NCBI GenBank assembly: GCA_019722365.1
Contig: JADFUC010000462.1
Coordinates: 26,931-90,930 of the forward strand
Direction of reading: 5' to 3'
Length of the DNA: 64,000 nt
Source: Lithospermum erythrorhizon
Lineage: Eukaryota > Streptophyta > Magnoliopsida > Boraginales > Boraginaceae
Both the position numbers and the translations under genes were made by a program. How positions within the stretch are numbered: position 1 is the first letter of the stretch; every line of letters begins with the position of its first letter. This document shows positions 47,560-58,289 of this stretch, one piece after another. A model generated the notes under the pieces. The model was not told the DNA's origin, did not search any database, and saw only the letters and a list, made by a program, of their open reading frames with translations.

Positions 47560-48240
47560 ACACCTATGGTAATCATTTCAACTTGTAGTCTGAACTTGTA
47601 GCCGAGCCAAAAGTAACCTCGTCAAACATTTAAGCAATTTATTTTAAGGGCGTGATGATCGTTTTGAGAGAGAGGATTGTCCGACATTTGAAGCAATTTA
47701 AGCGGATTATTGTTTAAACATGGGATGTATGCCCGCAAACTTGTGGCATTCTCAATAGGGCTAATGTGCGTGAATCATCGTGTTTGAAAATATTAATTCG
47801 ATCATCATGTTCATGTAATAGCCAAATTCGATCGCGCGTGTTTGAAAGTGTAAATCTTGGCGTTATAAAATGGAAGTTAAGTTTGACTTTTGCGACAAAT
47901 TGATAGGGATAAAATTGTCCAACACTCAATTTTTAAATAATTTTTCAGTTCTATTAAAATTTCGTGGAAAATATTTTGATGAAATAAATTTTAATAAAAT
48001 ATTCGAATGAGATTAATATTTGGATGAGATAAATATTTGCCCTAAAATTTTATTGAAATTGAAAAGTTATATAAAAATAAGTGTTGAAAATTTTGCGTGT
48101 GTTGCGAAAAAGTCGAAACACTTGTCAATTTGTTGAATGACCAAAACAACAGCTTTTGAAGCATGTGTGATCGGTGGTATTTTAAACATGTGTGATCGAA
48201 TGGTGAGCGTTTTAAAACGTATATGATCGAATATCTTAAT
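47560..48240 (+). repeat. Dispersed repeat family, copy 3 (diverged)
   Basis: Repeats the theme TTTGAAA.A(T/C)(A/G)TGTGATCGAA at about 47785, 47850, 48155, 48185 and 48215, as in 3080-3330 and 15590-15990. The order of other phrases is less well kept. No coding capacity. Confidence 0.4.
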
Positions 48241-49991
48241 TAATCGTTGTCTATATTTTAATCTTGTAATATATCATGACAAAAGACTAATAAAATTAAA
48301 AGAAAGAATTCAAGTTCAGAACAAATAATAAAAGTATTTCTACTCAAACAATTTGAATATTCTGGAAAATATAGTACTTACTTCTACCGCTCTTTCCTTT
48401 ATTAAATAAAGGTGGTCATATATTAAAAATTAACAATACTTTCGCCTTTGTCTCTAATATTCAAAACCCTCGAGGTCTCCCATTTTAAAACTATTAGTCT
48501 TTAATACTATCAATAAATAACCTTCCAAAATGTTAGTAAACCGCCTTAAATATTATACCCTTAGAAAATGGATTCATACCAGGCGGGGAAAATTCATGTA
48601 TGCCATCTTTAAACTCAAAAGTATTAAAACGTATACATCAATTTCTGCAAAAATTTCTCTAAAATACACTTTCCATGAACATAATTTTTTATTTTTGGGA
48701 TAACTTTTCATATATATTCTTTAGGAGATTCACTATATTCAACTTCCTTGTTAAAAAATAATAGATAGTATAATTTAGGGAGTAGAGATGATGGAGTGAA
48801 TAATTTTATAAGGGGCCGGCTTATTAGGGGAGTTGAAAAAGCACAAAATTTTCATTGTAATTTAGATCTGGATTTAGCTTTTAGAGTTTGATGCATATTC
48901 TCTAACTTTATTAGAACTTCAAATGTAAGAAAATATGAGTTAGCGATAATTAAGCTTGATATGAGTAAAAATTTTGATATTGGAACTTCCTTTTTAATAC
49001 TCTTAAGGCTATGAATTTTCTTGAATATTTGATCAATTTAATTAAAGAATGTATGTTTTATTCAATATTCTATTCTTGTTAAGGTTAGAGCGAAACCTTG
49101 CAAATCTCAATGATCTCCGTTAAGGTATTTTCTCCCCCTGATGCTTTCCATCTACACTGAAATAATTTTTGCGCAACTATCCTTGGCACAAACTAATCTC
49201 ATTAAAGGAATAGAAATTACTTGTGATAGCACAAAAATTATCACTTATTTTTGATGATGATAGTAACTTATTTATAAAATTAGACAATAAAAGTATTACT
49301 AATTTCAATATATCCTTTCTAATTATTGTTCCCACTCTGGTGAACGCATTAAATTTGATAAATTGCAAATTTTTCCAGCCTTCAGAAGTCCCCATTAATT
49401 AGATAAACGATCGATATTCTTAGCAACTTTGTTGATGATATGGGTAAAAATATTTACCCTAAGTGTATTTATAAAATTGGCCAATTATACGAATGGACTG
49501 TTTAGCTCATTTGCATACTAGGTTGAAATCTTATAGTGGCAAATACACAAGCTATCCTTGAGGACCATTAATCACCATACCGATTAACTCGACTTAAGTA
49601 TAATGCATTGCCTATAAATATAAGTATTTAATTCTGCTTGATTAGATTGTATTAAATATGTCCCAGGTTGGTATTGAACAAGATAGTATAAATAAATTGA
49701 ATAAAATAGATATCTGGGGCCCAGTATTATATGAGTAGTAGTTTATGTCGCAGGAATTTTCATTTAAGAATCGGTTCATGTCAAATTTAAATCACGAAAG
49801 TGGAATACTCTTGGCGTATAACTATAAAGGATATAAACCATTAATGTCTTGCCTTTCTGGCATTCATTCATCCTTATCGTATATCATCTACTCGAACAAA
49901 ATATTATCTTTTCTTTCCCTCCAGTAATAAGCAGCCATCCATTTTCCCTTGATTTTTTCATTTTATTGGTCAAATGCTTGTAGGTCCAACA
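48241..49991. other. AT-rich intergenic interval
   Basis: No ORF with family resemblance and no clear element ends. An ATTTTCTCCCCCTGATG stretch at about 49120 is the only GC-richer patch. Confidence 0.4.
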
Positions 49992-51964
49992 TGTCTTGTT
50001 TAAGTCTCGTTAAGTAATTATGATTTTTAATCTTCAAATCTCATCAATTTAGGCTATAGTTGACTATTTTCTTAGTTTGACTTTTTGAGTTGACTCGGAG
50101 TTTAAGATTTTATTTTGGTATTAAAAGTATCATCTAGGCTTAGATTAGATTAGTTAGAAGTTATTTATAGTTGATATTTGGGATTTGTAATGTGTTGGAT
50201 GTTGAGGGTTGGCTTTTTGTTGACTTTTAAAACCACCTTTAAGTTATTATATGATGTTTTGGGATTATAATATATAGTTGTTTTGGAGTCAGTTTTGATG
50301 TTTAGTTGATTGGAAGAAAATATGTTGAGAAATAGTTGGGATTTTGAATTAAAGGTTGTTAGAAATGGTTAAGTGGTTGAGGGAAAATGATTTTGATGTA
50401 TTAGAATTTGATTAAGTCTTATTGTTGGGTAAGGGTGATGGCCGAAAATGGAGAATTTGGTAGGGTTGATGTTTGTCGTTTATTAGTCGTTAGAGCGGCG
50501 TAGTAGTCTTTCACTTTAGAGTTGTTAAGTTGATAGCAGAATGTTGTTAAAAGTTGAAATTTTAGAATTGTCTACTACTTTTTGTGTTTTAATGATTTCT
50601 AATGGTATTCATTTTGAATTATGAGATGTTGTGTATCGTCGGGTTAAGTGGAGAATTATATTCTTATGATATATCAATAATCGGGTGGTTTGTTGGACTA
50701 GGATCATATACGGTGTCGGGTTGATCTTTATTTGGGATGTAATAAATGTAAAGAGATCTTTATTAATGAAGTAAATAATGTATATAATTCTTTAGATAGA
50801 GGTTGGCCAGGGGCCTGTGCGTGGACACACAGAGATATTCTAGTTGCTTTGATTTGAGGTGAGTACAAATCTCACGATGGAACCTTTCATATACACTATG
50901 ATTATATATTCGATACATGTGTTTGTTATGTGACTATATTGATATGTATATTGATGTTATGAATTGTTATTGAGATTGATGTTATAAGATTGTTGTTATT
51001 GAGGCCGATGTTGTAAAATTGTGGTAGTTGTTGTGATTCCATACCGTGTGTGTTGTATGTGATTGTGTTAAATGCGGTTGTGTATTGTGTATGGTTGGTG
51101 TGTGATTCTTTTGCGAGGTTGATTTTGGGTGGAATGATATGTGTATATACATTGTGTAGTAGCCTCGGCCGGGAGGTTTGGCGTGATATACATGTGTGAG
51201 TAGCCCGAGGTGATTCGGGAGGTTTGGTGTGATATGCATATTGGGTGAGTAGCCTCGACTTGGGAGGATTGTGATGTATATATATGTGTGAGGTGATGTG
51301 TGTATATTGGTGGATGTGTGATTGGGAGTGGATGTGTGGTTGGAGGTTTGATGTTGTACATTTGTTGGGTAACACTTTATTGTTTGTGTTGCTCATTTGA
51401 ATGAATATTTGATCATGCGATGTTGATGGCTATGAATAGTATGTTTAATGTTATGCATATGCTTTTATATATAATTATGATTATATGTGGTTGGATACCA
51501 TTTGTGGTATTTGTATTACATGAAACATGACTTACTCCTATTCTCTTTTGGTAGTTATGCCTAGGTTTCTAGGTTGATCGTCGAGGGTTCAGCGAGCTTC
51601 GTTGAGAGGCTGATTTAGGTGTAGGTGAGGTGGTAGTGGCATAGGAAGTCCTCAGCCGGTCTTTCCTAATGTCTTTCCTCGAGTTATGTTGTTAGAACTC
51701 ATGTTGTATATTACGGGGTCGTGTGACGTACCGTTATTATGATGTATTGTGGATACTAAGTTGAATGCTTGTTGGTTGTATATTTCGGGGTGATCTATGT
51801 TTGTATTGTTGTTATGTTATCTTGGGATTTGTTAGATCGCGATGGACTAAGATTATTATTATTTACATGAATTAAGATTCTTTTATTTGATATAAACATT
51901 GGTGACTACGGTGTCTGAGTTGTTGATGATCTTAACCTGGGCGACTTTAGGGTGGGTCGTTACA
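49992..51964 (+). repeat. 5' LTR of Gypsy D
   Basis: The right end GGGTCGTTACA abuts the primer site. The left end is estimated from similarity to the Gypsy A LTR (TTAAGTCTCGTTAAGTAATT). It holds three 41-49 bp units with GAGTAGCC(T/C)CG..GGGAGG at 51158-51280, matching in position the CTCACCC units in the Gypsy A LTRs. Minus-strand ORFs here are low-complexity by-products. Confidence 0.7.
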
Positions 51965-51966
51965 AT

Positions 51967-51985
51967 TTTGGTATCGAGCCTTGGT
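51967..51985 (+). other. Primer-binding site of Gypsy D
   Basis: TTTGGTATCGAGCCTTGGTT lies two bases after the LTR end. It matches the Met-tRNA primer site TGGTATCAGAGC with one base missing. Confidence 0.85.
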
Positions 51986-52099
51986 TAAATGAAAGGTCTT
52001 TATGGTGTCTTGTGTGGTTTGTGGCTAGGTTTATAGTTGTTGGGAGATTTGGCTATATTTGAGTCTTGGTAGATACAATCTTTGCCCTCTCTTTGTTAG

Positions 52100-54780
52100 A
52101 TTGGAACTCTTGGATGCCACCACGTGAGTGCAATTAGGTTGGTATTTGTGAGGTGTAGTAAGTAGGTGTCGAGGTAGAGGTGCCGAGAGATGCGAGAAAA
52201 TGTGGATAACGTTGTAGGCGTGATGAGCTTTGAGTGTGGTTTCCCAGCGTGATTACGGGAGTAATGTTGGTGGAGATCGAAACACATTATTTTTAATCAT
52301 TTTAGGCGGGAAGTGGAGTTGCGGTAAGTTGTTGTGGGTTTCTGACGGGACCCGCCAAAGTTGCCGGAGCTAATTCTCCTATTTAGGCATTAGAGTCATT
52401 TGAGACTTGGAGAGCATATTTGAGCTTTATTGGGTTAATGGGGTCAAGGGAATCACGTTCGCTGATTACATGGTGGGCTTCGAGATTGGTAGGAAAATGT
52501 GCCACGGATCTTTGGTGGCGGTGGACGGACACGGTGGTATAGGATCAGTTGTGAAATTGTTTGAGAGAACTTTTGTCTTCGTGCACGTATCGACTAGAAA
52601 GAGAGTTGATCCGAACACTCGAGGACAAAAATGTAAATGACATGAGAAAGATTCAATGATACGTAAAATTACTGCTTCGGTAAATGCTAGCGAGAGGAAG
52701 AGGATCGAGAGATTCAGGGACGGAATGAATTGGGAGATCCGCACCAGGTTGTCACTCAAGAATTATGCAACTTTTCATGAATTATTGAATGATGCCTTAC
52801 AGGTAGAGATGGAGTTGGCGGAGTGTCAAGTTAGTGGGGAGAAAAGAGGAAGACAGGATGCTTGGATGAGTGGTCAATCGAGTTACTGCGTTCGAGGGCG
52901 TCCGTTGTAAGCCTTGACCGTTCGGCCCAGTCGATCGATGCAGGAGGATCTCAGAGGTTATCGAGGAAGGAAGACTGGCATTAAGTGTTTCTTTAACAGT
53001 AGACTTGGTCATAAAGGCATGGAATGCGGAGCAGAGTTGTGATACATTATGAAAATATCGCCATGAAGGGCACGTTGTTGTTAATTGTCCCCAGGAAACA
53101 AGTATTAGTGGAAGCCTTATACATTTACTCAGTGCGGCTTCGGCAGAGGGAAATTTATCAGAGAGAAGTCATGGAAGTCGATTCGTGATGAAATCTGGGC
53201 GTGGAGTTGGAAATAGTCGAGGGAGTAGTAATGTTCTTTGGGGTAGTGAGGTGGTCTTTGGGCTGGACGTGAGTGAGATATTTGGAGTTACCAGCCCGGA
53301 AGCTAGGATTCTCTGGGAGTGTGCCAGGCTCTAAATTTATATGTGTTGGAAGCAAAAGTGCTTGGTTAGACTACTCGTTCTTTCATATCATAAATTTTCC
53401 CAGTATTCACATAACTCAAAGAGATTAACTATACATACAATTCTAACTCCGGGGTAGGAAATGCATTAAGATAATGAAATTGCCAGAAATTGCCGCTAAG
53501 TATTGAAAATCAATGTTTGGAGATAGATTTACTTCCTTTTGAGATGATTTGATGCTGATGCAGGAATGGATTGGTTGGGGAGACATCATCTTGATGATAG
53601 GGTGTCATCTTAGAAGATTGAAGTATCTAGTCTGGAAAATCTAGATTTTTCCTAGGTGATAGAAAATTCTTTCCCTCTTTGCCTCATTTAAAGCAGTTGC
53701 CGAGATCTTGAGATCGGGATGTGTTGGTTATCTTGCTCGTATTTGTTGATCTGATGGAGGAGATACGACTAGAGAGGTCATCAGCAGAAAGAGAGTATGT
53801 TGATGCATGTTTTCCGAAAAGTTGCAGGACTTCTCTTGTCTGAAGGTGAGTTACCAACAGAACTAGGTAATTTCTCCGTTTCATGGCACCAACATAGAAT
53901 GGCTCTTTGGCGAGTTGAAGGAGTTGAAGCCTTGATTGGAAGAATTGTTGGATAAAGGGATTAGGATTCGACAGTAGTTAAGCATGGGGTGCTCCGATGT
54001 TATTTGTCAAGAAGAGGATGGATCTCGGAGGTTGTGTATATCGTTATAGGCGGTGTTGAATAAAAGTAGCAATTAAGAATATTGATATCGTTGCCTAAGT
54101 TGATGATACATTTGATGTTGATTGAGGATGCCCAGGTATTTTCTAAGATTGACTTGAGATCGAGGTTACCATCAGTTGAGGATTAAGGAAAATGATATAT
54201 AAGTCGGCATTTAGAACAGATATGGAGCTCTGAGTTTTTGGTTAATGTCGTTTGGATTGTGAATGCACACCATTTTATGGACTTTATGAATCGGGTGTTC
54301 ATTTCTTGCTTGAATGGAATTTATAGTGGTGTTCATTGTGACATTTGATATATTACAGTAGTGAGGAGAGATGACACTTAAATTGTGCTAGAGACTTTGA
54401 GGAGAAATGGTGTATGCAAAATTTTCCAAGTGTGAATTTTGGTTGTTGGAAATAATGGAGTTACGGGTCATTGTGATTTTGGAGAGGGTATAAGTGTTGA
54501 TACTCAAAAGTTGGTGTGATAATTGGGAGCGACCAGGGGTATTCTTGAAATAAGAAGTTTTACGGGTACAGCGGGATACTGTGGAGATTTATCTGGAGGA
54601 CTTTTGATTATTGCTTGTGACCGGGTTGACTAGGAAGGGAGTTCATTTGTTTGGAATGAGGATTGTGAACAATTCTTTAATGAGTTGAAAGAGGAAATTG
54701 ACTATCATGGTGTTGACTCTTCCGTCGGAGACGGGATAGCTATATAGGTGTATAGTGCTATATGAAAAATGGCTTTAGGT
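52100..54780 (+). pseudogene. Gypsy D gag-pol relic
   Basis: Gag: 52400-52880, including NASERKRIERFRDGMNWEI and LLNDALQVEMELAE, the core of the retrotransposon gag domain. Two CCHC-like knuckles follow at about 52985-53095 (CFFNSRLGHKGMEC and a second ending GHVVVNCPQ). Protease end: about 53555 (GMDWLGRHH). Reverse transcriptase: about 53890-54430, with WGAPMLFVKK, VFSKIDLRS, AHHFMDFMNRVF and YAKFSKCEFW in order over shifting frames. The connection segment has SSFVWNEDCEQFFNELKEE at about 54640. RNase H and integrase are absent. Stops and shifts are frequent. Confidence 0.85.
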
Positions 54781-54839
54781 AGCATCCGTATGCGCTTTTA
54801 ATAATTGAAAAGATTGGCGAGTGCATAGAGTACTTTATG

Positions 54840-55186
54840 TAACGCTTTATTATATAAACACTTTTGTGCATAGGTAACATTTAAGGTATCCTTTTTGTGT
54901 TATATACTTTAGAATCATCATTCATGTAGCACTTTAAAAATAGTACATTTTAATGTATCACTTTTGTGTTACATCTTTAGGTGTCCTTTCGATATATGAA
55001 AACTTCATGTCAAATGTAACGTTTTAAGGTATCGCTTTTTATGTTAAATCAAATTAAGCAAATCAATACCAAACACATAATTTAAAGTAATTTGTACGTC
55101 AAAATCTTGACATAATTCCATAATTAATTAGCGTTTTGGGAAAAATATTTGTTTAAAAATATTTCATAATATTTTTTTTGTAGTGC
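54840..55186. mobile_element. CACTA element end relic
   Basis: The right end TTTTTTTTGTAGTG (55173-55186) is the complement of a CACTACAAAAAAAA terminus. To its left, phrases such as GTAACGTTTTAAGGTATC and CTTTTTGTGTTA recur about every 60 bp, like CACTA subterminal repeats. The other end is not found. It may have truncated Gypsy D. Confidence 0.5.
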
Positions 55187-55699
55187 AAATGGCCGCAAAA
55201 AGTAGTTTATGATTAAAGGATTGTGTCTTGAAAATTGAAAGTCAGTGTTTGAAATAAATAATACTTTTGTAAACAAGTGATAAAATTTTATTAAGATAAA
55301 TGAAAAAAATAAATTACAAAAATTCAATGATATTTGATTGACATAAAACTGACAACAAGATTTATTCGTTAATAATTATCAAAGCAAAGAATTCATGATA
55401 CTGTGGACAGAATAGATTGGGAATTTGTATACTTGCAATTGATATGGATATCAACTAGTCAGTTTCGCATCTTATTGTTGATTGTGGTATTTGTGTGTAT
55501 ATACTTGAGACAATTCTGTTGTGACAGATGGTTGATCTTTGTGTAATTAATCTAGATCTTTATTTTTGTAATATGCATAAAGTTTGTTTTATTTATTTAT
55601 TTTACAGTTGATTATGATTAGTTGTAATAACCTAAAAACTATTAATTAGTTAATTATGTTTAGTTGTAATAACCTAACAACTAATTACTTTTAAAGTAG
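55187..55699. other. AT-rich spacer
   Basis: Contains a short duplicated phrase, TTAGTTGTAATAACCTAA at about 55620 and 55660. No coding sequence seen. Confidence 0.45.
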
Positions 55700-56990
55700 T
55701 TTATAAAGGTGTCGACATGATGGGTGGACGATTTCCCTCTGATAAATGTGAATATGAAAAGGTGTGGAGGTTTTCTCGAATAAAGCGATTAAACGCAGAA
55801 TTGGAGATCCAGTTAGTTGTACGTATAAGGCATGCGTTCTTCGGTTTGGCATCCTTGAAAAGTTTTCAATCATTTGATAGTAGCGGATTGATTCGGGCGG
55901 TGTAAGCTGGTATTTCAATGAGTATGGGAATTTTGGCAGAGGGGATGGGTGAAGATGATCATGACAATCATGGCGATGTCGATGTCATATACGACATTCC
56001 TGATATCGCGTGAGGGTTCTGGGACAACTATGGAAGGGAAATTTGGAGATGAAGCCCGAATGTAGAGCTAAAATTTTTTACAAATTGATTGAAGATAGGA
56101 AGCAAAAGAACTCTTTCTGGTTAGAAACATTTTTCGAAAGGCTGTCATTTAGCATTCGACATGTCTGTTGAAGTCGCCCATGGAATAAATGTCCTTGCCT
56201 GAGATCTTTTGGAGTTGATTCGGGAATTGTTAGAATTAGGGTGCGAGAATCCTTTTATGAAGCAAAGAAGGTTGTGAAAGATATAGGCCTGCATTACGAC
56301 AAAATTGATCGTATCGTAATATTTGTATCTTTACTAGAAGGAGTATGGTACTACATTTTGTCATGTGTAAATGCATGAGTGGAAAGAAGCGTGAAAACCA
56401 AGGAAATAATAGTGGTAATCAGAAAAAGTAGTATGTCGAGTTCCGCTAAGTTGTTTGGCATTTCCCTCTTAAACCAAGGTTGCAAAGGATGTATATGTGC
56501 TCTGAAATGGCAGAGCTAATGAGGTGGCATGATGAAAAAAGGAAAAAGATGGGGGCTGCGAGGCGTCATAACGTGGTGAGGATTGGAAAGAATTTGTCAC
56601 GTTATACCCGATCTTTGGAAGTAGTCACCTTGGCTTGGGGCTTCTGGTAGTGGATTGACCACACGAGCAACGAACACGCAGCCTTGGTATGGCAGTGTTT
56701 AATAAATTACAACTTACTTAGTTGTCATGAAGTGAGTTCTTGATATTATGGCTACTTATTCAGGGCACCACTTCTCAGGGGAATGACATTGATGTACACC
56801 TCATTCCATTAATAAGAAGAGTTAGAATATGGTGTAATGGATTATTTGCGATGCATCCCGAAAGAAACTAACAATATGCAACATTAAGATAAACCACGGC
56901 GATTTTCAAGGATATGCGATGTTGTTGTTGAATAATGGGATTCATTTCAAACCTATTTTTAAGAAGATAACAAATTTGTTTATTCGAACT
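55700..56990 (+). pseudogene. CACTA (En/Spm) TNP2-type transposase relic
   Basis: Plus-strand pieces in TNP2 order. FPSDKCEYE is at about 55727 (transposase-associated N-terminal type). FYKLIEDRKQK is at about 56075. SFYEAKKVVKDIGLHYDKID is at about 56250. FPLKPRLQRMY-like sequence and SEMAELMRWHDE-like sequence over shifted frames are at about 56465-56530. DWKEF.TLYPIF is at about 56585, and GNDIDVHLIPLI is at about 56780. The normal protein is several hundred residues longer and continues past this point. Many frameshifts, so non-functional. It does not pair with the CACTA end at 55186, which faces the wrong way to be its 5' end. Confidence 0.75.
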
Positions 56991-57351
56991 AATCCCGTTT
57001 TCGAGTGAACATGTATTCAGGTTTATTCTAAATAAGTTCAAGTGCTAAAATTATTGATCGGGAGATTCGGAGGCTTCATTGGTAGAGTCAAGCAACCTTG
57101 AAGCCTTCAAAGGAGCACAAGTATTCTTCTCTTTTATAAGCGTTTGTAAAGGAAACTCACTTTTTAAGTATTTGTCGTTTAAATTTACAGTATAGACTTT
57201 TGCCATTTAAAACGTTGTGTTTGAAAAGCAGAGGTCCGTAGTTTAGTCTTAAGTATAGATTGATTCATAGTTAAGTCGTCTGGTAGTACGTGTGGCGTTT
57301 AAGTTTCAGAGAATTGGCTTGAAGCTTGATCGTTATTTTAAGATGTACTAT
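56991..57351. other. Spacer before Copia C
   Basis: No ORF of interest. The left boundary of the Copia C LTR is uncertain, so part of this may belong to it. Confidence 0.35.
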
Positions 57352-58234
57352 GAATATCGAGACCCGCTTGAGAGGTCTCGGGTGGCGATGATCGGACCCC
57401 GCCCAGGACCCCAAGTGCCGATGAGGTCGATGTCGAGACTACTGAACCTACCGATAAAATTACGAGCGAGAGCATAGCGGGTTGCCACCCCAGTCGTCGA
57501 GACCCCTTTGGTGGTCACGATCACGAACAATTACCGACTCAAAATTTATTAGTATACTTAAAGCCCTCTTTTCAAAACCTAAAATTTTTGCAACTGTTGA
57601 AACCTAATTCTGACATTTATTTCTTTGATAAGCAAAAGGCAAAAGTCATGTAGCGTTTATTCTTATAATCTTTGTGAGAGTTTCCTAGTTGTGTGAACAA
57701 TTCGTTCTTTCTCAAACATTTATTTGTTTTGGTGAAATCTTATTAAGGAGCGTAGATTCTTATTAGGTTGAGTAATCTTTGAAATCCAGGGTGTGTTCTT
57801 GGGTTCCAGTCCCAGGTTGATTGGGGTTGAAATATCATAAGCGAATTAGCTTAGATTCGTTAGTGTAGGCTAAGTGTTTGATAATAGGCTTGAGAGAAGT
57901 TCTTTGTGTGTAATCAAACATTTCTTGAGTCTTGATTATCTTCTTGTCCGAGTTGGAAAACCCGGCCAGTCGGCGATAGGGGAACTGAGCTCGCTAAAAT
58001 CTGTGTATTGTATTTCTTCTTCCTTACTCTTTACTTTAAGTCATCATTATATTATTACTAATCATCTTGTTGTTTTATTGTTATTAATCATTCTCGAGCT
58101 TAGGTTATCGGGTTGCTCATTAGAACATATTCTTATTATTTTGTAATTCCAGCATTAAATTAAAACTCGAAAAAGGAAATAATTTAAAGTAAAACCTTAT
58201 TCACCCCCCCTCTAAGGTTGAATCTAGGCTAACA
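57352..58234 (+). repeat. 5' LTR of Copia C (left end estimated)
   Basis: The right end GGCTAACA abuts the primer site. The left part (57355-57520) is rich in ATCGAGACC, GAGGTCTCG and GTCGAGAC motifs. A TATA-like AGTATACTTAAAG follows at about 57550. The last 100 bp contain a C-rich run (CACCCCCCCTCTAAGG) typical of Sirevirus-like LTR ends. Confidence 0.6.
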
Positions 58235-58235
58235 A

Positions 58236-58248
58236 TTGGTATCAGATC
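58236..58248 (+). other. Primer-binding site of Copia C
   Basis: TTGGTATCAGATC lies directly after the LTR and matches the Met-tRNA primer site TGGTATCAGAGC with one base missing or changed. Confidence 0.85.
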
Positions 58249-58289
58249 TCGTGTTCTACGTAATTAAGCTTAAAATCTTGTAGAAAAGA

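Larger units (their letters stand above)
49992..54780 (+). mobile_element. Ty3/Gypsy element D, 3'-truncated
   Basis: A plus-strand element with a 5' LTR (about 49992-51964), primer-binding site, gag and the first half of pol. It stops within the segment after reverse transcriptase. No 3' LTR is found in the window, and a CACTA relic follows at 54840. Family resemblance to Gypsy A: same LTR terminus GGTCGTTACA, same primer site, and LTR-internal tandem units. Confidence 0.8.

Noticed and set aside
50926..51396. 156-codon minus-strand ORF rich in His, Thr and Pro
   Set aside because: It lies across the GT-rich tandem repeats of the Gypsy D LTR on the antisense strand. The low-complexity composition explains the lack of stops.
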